NCBI GenBank assembly: GCA_000310025.1
Contig: FN649731.1
Span: forward strand, 3,717,362-3,781,361
Reading direction: 5' to 3'
Source: Ectocarpus siliculosus
Lineage: Eukaryota; Sar; Phaeophyceae; Ectocarpales; Ectocarpaceae
Length of the DNA: 64,000 nt
The translations under genes were made by a program, and so were the position numbers. The notes under the pieces were generated by a model. That model made no database searches. It was not told the origin of the DNA and saw only the letters and a program-made list of their open reading frames with translations. Positions 59,010 to 64,000 of this stretch are shown here, one piece after another (the stretch's first letter is position 1; each line of letters starts with the position of its first letter).

Positions 59010-60340
59010 TAGTAACACCAGAGCAGAACAGCGTGGGTGTGCGTCAGGAGATATGATGGCCGGGAGCTTTTCGACAGGCCGAGAGCACCGTTCCGGCTCA
59101 AGACTCGCTTGCTCCAGGTGGAGGCGATGGAGACACTGCTGTACGGTTGCATGACATTGGCCCCACGTCGCGAACACTACCGGCTGTTGCGGTCGATGTA
59201 TCACCGGCTGCTCCTGCGCGTTATCGGTTACCAACGCAAGAAGGGCACCTACCGGAAGCGTTCCTACGCCCAGACCCTGAAGAGGGTAAGGTGCCAAAGC
59301 GTGGAAGCCATTGTTCGGCAACGGCGCCTGCTGTTCGCGGGAGCATTGGCAACGCAGCCAGACGGGCGACTCCCGAAACGGTTGATGTTTGGCGAGCTGG
59401 TTGCGGGTGGAGGGCCCAGGCAGCGGGAAGCCGGAGCAAAAAAACTGGCACATGTGCCTGAAGGACGACCTCACGATGTTCAAGGCAAAGCACGGATCTA
59501 CGGAGGCCGAGCCATGTTTCTCGGAGTTCCGCAAACCATTTGGACGGGAGCAGCAAAGATGGAGCGGGGTATACCGTGGCATGCGGGGGTAATGCAGGGA
59601 ACTACGAGGTTCATGATCGCCTGGCACAAGGATGAAGAGGAGGCTAGCCGGCAAAGAGCGCTCAAACTTAACAACAAGCCCGCAACAGCACGGGCATGGC
59701 AACAACCAATAAGGCGGGAGGGGGGCAGCAGACGGAAGAGACGGCGAGGGAAGAAAGCAAACGAGAAGAGGCGGACCGAGTGGCGCGACATGTTGTGCCG
59801 GATTGAACCCCTTGATTTACTTATCCCCTACCCCCCCATCACTGCTCCATTGAACGAACCCTCCACGAGCGATGGCGTGCCTTTGCTGTCTCGGATAGTC
59901 CCTTGTTATTTTGTCCTGTTTTGTCATGTGTTGTTTGTCTCTTGTCGCTACGGTGGTAGTGGTTCTGGCGTGTGTCTTTCTCTTTTATCCCTCTCTATCT
60001 GCTTTTCTTTTTCATACAGTTTCGTTTCCAGATGATGACCATCTCCCTTTTGTTCTATGAAGTATCAAGATGTTGACTTCCAGTCTATGTTTACCTCGTC
60101 CTAGCGTGTAGAGGCGAGCGGAGGGTTCTTTATCTATCTGCCACTGATTTCTATCGACTTGCGGATCCTTCTGGTCCAATTTTATTTAAGGGTACCTTTT
60201 TGGGGAGTTAGCCTGTAAATCGACCGCGTCAACTGTTAGACTAGTACGGACAGATGGAGGTACTGGGTAGAGAGATCGGAACGGGATGTAATGTGAAGAT
60301 AACAAGATAACAACAACAACAACAACAACAACAACAACTC
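59010..60340 (+). mobile_element. 5-prime-truncated LINE (non-LTR retrotransposon): C-terminal part of ORF2 and 3-prime tail
   Basis: The frame 59037-60035 encodes the region after the reverse transcriptase palm of non-LTR elements: LFDRPRAPFRLKTRLLQVEA, METLLYGCMTLAPRREHYRL, LLLRVIGYQRKKGTYRKRSY, SVEAIVRQRRLLFAGALATQ and RLPKRLMFGELV. These match the usual order KLRLxxAxVxxxLLYGxxxW, LRxIxG, RRRLxxxGHxxR, RLPK. Around 59440-59510 the best reading slips to another frame (KNWHMCLKDDLTMFKAKHGS) and returns at about 59520 (FLGVPQTIWTGAAKMERGIP), so two compensating frameshifts are present. Polymerase and endonuclease parts are missing. After the stop, about 260 bases of tail shared with 20666-21195 and 33907-34010 end in (AAC)n at 60310-60337. 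The element is dead. Confidence 0.8.
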
Positions 60341-60596
60341 GAAAATTGCTTTGTGGAGACCACTCGTGATAGGGCCGAACCACTCAAAATCTCATTCCGA
60401 TGATGCCTGGACAACATGGTCAGGGCCCATGCACAGCATGAACAACATCAACGGACTTTCGGGCACGCGCCTTCATCCTACAGCAGACCGCCGCGACGCA
60501 CAAGGCATCAACGGGTTGCCCGATTTTGTCCGATTCCTGGGGGTATAACTGACTGTAATCATTCGCATGTGTACACACTCTGTTACCAACGCAGAT

Positions 60597-60997
60597 TGCA
60601 GAGACAGAGAGAGGCGTTGAAATCTGAGTTTTGTGAGGAGCGGAAGATGAAATATTTGTTGGCCAATCAGAGGGCAGCAGCACGGAGTCAGCGTGAAGTG
60701 TCTGAAACCTGACTAGAAGAGTAGACGTGGGTGCACTTGTTGGTCTGTCCCAAATAAGCAAGATAGCGGGAGGCTGCTGCAGCCAAGAGGTATTTTGGAT
60801 GTCTATTTCTTTTCAGGTATATATGCATACTTCTGTGTTGTCGGTTATACCAACTTTTATCCCGCCGTTGTTGTCATTTTTTTTCTGTAGAAAAGTTCCC
60901 CCGTGTGGTGAACTGGACGCCGATTTCCCAACGAAAAATATCGACAACAGCAGCAGTGGGCACATTTCGGACAAACGTGGGTCACCAGAAGACAAAA
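60597..60997 (+). other. Possible exon fragments of an unrecognised gene
   Basis: Two exon-like pieces lie right of the LINE. One (about 60597-60714) follows ACGCAG and reads LQRQREALKSEFCEERKMKY, LLANQRAAARSQREVSET and a stop, a charged, helix-like sequence. The other (60891-60997) follows a T-rich tract with CTGTAG, reads KVPPCGELDADFPTKNIDNS, SSGHISDKRGSPEDK and ends at AAAA/GTGAGTAT, a good donor. They are not joinable in an obvious way and the first ends in a stop, so this may be noise or the debris of a gene. No function assigned. Confidence 0.25.
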
Positions 60998-61057
60998 GTG
61001 AGTATGCATACAAGAAAATAGTAGTAATTTTCGGTGGGTATTCCACTGAACCGAAAT

Positions 61058-61682
61058 CGGGTATGTACCCGTATATGACACAAGATAACACACCTACATA
61101 AGAAGCACACCCCCCACAGAATACGACACCCCGGTGATAGTTTTGGGCGCTTCTGACAAACCATCGATTTATCACCGGGGGTACATAAGATAACACACCC
61201 CAGTGATATTTTTAGTTACGCCGCATATAGTCACGGGGCCCCTCCTTCTTTATCACCGGGGTGACAGCATCTGCCCTGGGCAATCACACACACAACCACG
61301 TCAGCTGTGTGCGGGAAACACCCCGCATGGAGACCCCCAACAACATGAACGTGCAGGCAGAGCAGACTGCAGCCGCAACTTCCTCCGCTCCTTCGACAAC
61401 TGCTTCGACTGCAGCAGCGCAGGCGCCACAGCAGATCACCTCCTTCTTTGGGCCCGCGCACACCTCTACGCCGCCAAACACACGCTGTGGGTGTTCGGAC
61501 GCGCTATCACACACCCTGTTTTATCACACCCCCTTAGGGGCCCCTGCGAGCTGCACTTTATCACCCGGGGTACACAAGATAACACACACCCCACAGGATA
61601 CCACACCCGGTGATAAATTTTCAAACTCCAAAATGTTATCACCGGGGTGTGTTATCTTGTGTCATATACGGTGTATAACCCG
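61058..61682. mobile_element. 625-bp element with terminal inverted repeats
   Basis: The left end GTATATGACACAAGATAACA + CACC (61071-61094) and the complement of the right end (61646-61669) match over 24 bases. Imperfect pairing continues outward (CGGGTATGTACCC against CGGGTTATACACC). Inside, words such as TATCACCGGGGT and ACACCCC recur in both orientations (61127-61142, 61160-61180, 61240-61262, 61558-61575, 61636-61650), so most of the element is built from one palindromic motif set. A short open frame from 61327 reads METPNNMNVQAEQTAAATSS, then Ala/Thr-rich sequence and PQQITSFFGPA. No transposase is present; the family is not recognised. Confidence 0.7.
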
Positions 61683-61689
61683 GCCATGT

Positions 61690-62934
61690 GTTCCGCGGGG
61701 AATGGATGAATGTGGGGTGAAGACGCAAGAAGTACGTCCGTGAAAGTTGATGTTTATGCTGCTGTGCTGGTATGAGACCAACTAACTACATGAAACCGTC
61801 CAGCGGTCAAAGCTTTGTAATACATAGAGACCTCCTGTAGATTATTTGTTCGCGTCCGTTTCTCACAGTTTCTCACGCTGCTCGCCTGTATCGTAAATTT
61901 TTTGTGCGTAGGTAGGTCTACATTTAGAAAGAGAGTCGTTGGCTGTGTGCAGTGCTCCCTAGACAAATTAAAACGCAACCTCTTCTCATGAAGCAGTGCA
62001 GTAGTGTAGGGCAGATGGGTAGTAGGGGGACCTCAGGGAGAGGAGCCCTTTCCCATGTTGCCACGGAGCGCTCCTACCGGGCAGATATGCATGTAATTAT
62101 GCATACAAATGACACCAAAAAAATAAAAGTGGTTTACATGTCAGTCGTTCGTGAGAGTACGACGTGAATGGGCAACCAGTAAATACTGCAGATACACTCG
62201 TGTGATACACCACATACGCCATGGTTAGGTTGTGTTGGCGGCGTTGTGGTTATCATTCTATACAGACGGTGGTCTGAACTGGCAGAGCACAACAATGGCG
62301 GCACAGCAGTTGTGATAGCCCCAACGGAACAAGAAAAAATGCATTATTATTATTATTATTAGCAGCAGCAGCAGCAGGGCGTTTCAGTTTTGGAGGAAGC
62401 CTGCTGGTCTGCTGGTGCGCGCACACACACACGCCGAGGCACACACACTTATTTATTACTGGGCTGGGTGGTTGGATCAGATCGTATGCTCCATCGCAAA
62501 AATGCAACTCCTCACCGTTCTATGTTGGTTGTCAGACTGCGCGGCCGGCTTCCACACAACGCCGGCCTCCCCGCCTCCATGTGAGTCGGGATAATAGGAG
62601 TATATCTGCAACTTCCGTCTCTCGCGACACGCACAGGCAGGTAGGAGGTGGCTCGTGGTTCTCCTGCCTGAGCAACAGGCAGCGACCTCAATCCTCAAAC
62701 CTATCTCTCTGCAGGGGGCAGTAGGTTGTCCGGCGTGCGGCAGTGTGTATCTAAAGCTGCTGTGTATGTATGCCGTTGTGGTGTCAGAACACCAGGCGGT
62801 AAAATCGTGGGGGGCTTCAAAGCGGAAAAAAAAAAAACTATGCCAGAGAGCTGTCCGAACGAAAATGCTGGAAACTGGAAACAAGCAATGGTTGACACGA
62901 CGGGCACGCGTGGGTCGGTGGCATCAGAACAATA
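61690..62934. other. Spacer with microsatellites, no gene recognised
   Basis: Contains ATT repeats running into GCA repeats (62343-62377), CA-rich stretches (62422-62455) and an A run (62826-62838). The open frames are short and unremarkable. Confidence 0.5.
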
Positions 62935-63010
62935 ATTAAGGAATAATAAAAACACACACAGAAAGACTACCCATTCGAGATATACCCACAGTCGAACGGG
63001 ATGTGGTGGA
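62935..63010 (+). repeat. 80-bp dispersed repeat, copy 3
   Basis: Near-identical partner of 34071-34145 in the same orientation, 29 kb away; see also the diverged copy at 32701-32780. The flanks differ, so this is a mobile or dispersed sequence rather than a segmental duplication. Confidence 0.8.
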
Positions 63011-64000
63011 ATCGGTTATTTGTAGATTTGTAGCAGGTTTCGTCCGACCTGTCATGAATAAGGTGATCTGTGCACGCACACGTCCGGGAAGTGCGAGAGC
63101 GTACCCAAATTGGAAAACTTTTCATCTTCCTGTTGGTAGAGTGGCTGGGGCACCTCTGGATGTTTGGTCCGGCGTTCGCGATGTCGGACGTTTTTGACGG
63201 TTGAGGTACCGTTTCGGGATGGAATGCGGTGGGTTTACTTTGGGGACGGGTTCGGACTTCGGACTCGCCGCTCGCCACTCGACAACTCGCCATTTTTTTT
63301 TTCCGGCAGCGTGGGCTTGTTGTTAGCTTATATGCATACCCTGTAGTAGGGTCTTCCGGGGGGGGAATAAGGGCGGGACCTACTACATAACCCTCCTTCT
63401 GAAAAGATAAGGGACATGTGGAAAGGTAGTCGGCATCCTCGATTGATTAATTGGTTGATTTTGCCCATCACGCATGCACCACGGTCAAAAAAAAATCCTG
63501 GAAAGATCTGATGCCACCGGGGTCCCACGTTACGGTGCTCCGGCTTCGGCTCCGGGTCCGGGTCCGGCTCCGGCCCCGGGAAAAGATGAGGATATCATTT
63601 ATTGATGCCAACCTCAGGCTCGTCTGTGGAACAGACCACCAAGGTGCGTGAAAGTGTTCTGATGCAAATTTGATTGTGGTGTGATGTTTGTGATCCGTTC
63701 GGGTATGCATGCCGCTGCCACAGGATGCACATCCCTCTGCTACCATTCATGCGATATCGGTGCATACAGTACCAGGTGCCTACCCTCAATACACGTGTCT
63801 CGGGTGCAAAAAGGCATGGCAGCACGGATGCCCGTGATGCCGTTGTTTTGGGGAGCAAATAATAGTGTCAAGGGGACTGGTACAGACAGCAGTAGGGGCT
63901 CCTGTTGACCGCAAAAGATCAACCATTACTTTGTGAGCGCTCTCAGGGTGGGGATTGCCCGACAGCAAGGCCTCCTCCAACTGATTAATGTACCTATACA
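63011..64000. other. Right-hand edge, no gene recognised
   Basis: About 1 kb with a T run (63293-63302), a G run (63357-63365) and a CCGGCT/CCGGGT hexamer-like stretch (63540-63580). The short frames on both strands carry no recognisable domain. Confidence 0.45.

Overview
The window looks like nuclear DNA of a stramenopile, most likely a brown alga of the Ectocarpus type. That assignment is inferred from GC-rich exons split by many short introns with GTGAGT-like donors, the protein families present, and decayed Helitron, LINE and inverted-repeat elements. It is draft quality: one gap of exactly 100 N is flanked by a low-quality, duplicated stretch.

The coding content is dominated by one paralogous family of very large membrane proteins. 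Three copies are complete and a fourth enters the window. Copy D (minus strand, start codon at 266) runs off the left edge. Copy A (minus, 13240 to 4351) has 10 exons and 1573 residues. Copy B (plus, 31470 to 47011) has 11 exons and 1606 residues. Copy C (minus, 58438 to 50209) has 11 exons and 1570 residues. All exons of A, B and C join in phase with no stop, and intron positions and phases match between copies, except that A has lost the last intron. Each protein has a signal peptide, a long right-handed beta-helix ectodomain with GGA(I/V/L) and FxxN repeats like chlamydial polymorphic membrane proteins, an EGF-like knot, a beta-sandwich-like segment, a Cys-rich module next to the membrane (YCAVCAEG), and a polytopic membrane domain resembling TRP-like channels. 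They look like cell-surface adhesins, sensors or channels; the function is not known.

The 18 kb between divergent A and B, and the large first intron of B, are filled with mobile and repeated DNA. From left to right: an ankyrin-repeat fragment (about 20.4 kb); a LINE 3-prime tail; a 2.7 kb unit bounded by LTR-like direct repeats with a candidate 5-bp target duplication (21.9-24.6 kb); and a 5.26 kb interval bounded by perfect 20-bp inverted repeats (24951-24970, 30187-30206) with 135-bp direct repeats just outside. That interval holds a 91-bp satellite and a broken Helitron. B intron 1 carries a MITE with long terminal inverted repeats, an antisense LINE tail and an 80-bp dispersed repeat. 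B and C converge on a 3.2 kb spacer. Right of C lie a 5-prime-truncated LINE with an (AAC)n tail, a 625-bp inverted-repeat element, and about 2.3 kb with little recognisable content.

No rRNA, convincing tRNA, CRISPR array or prokaryotic operon was seen. Most other open frames are antisense shadows of GC-rich exons or products of repeats.
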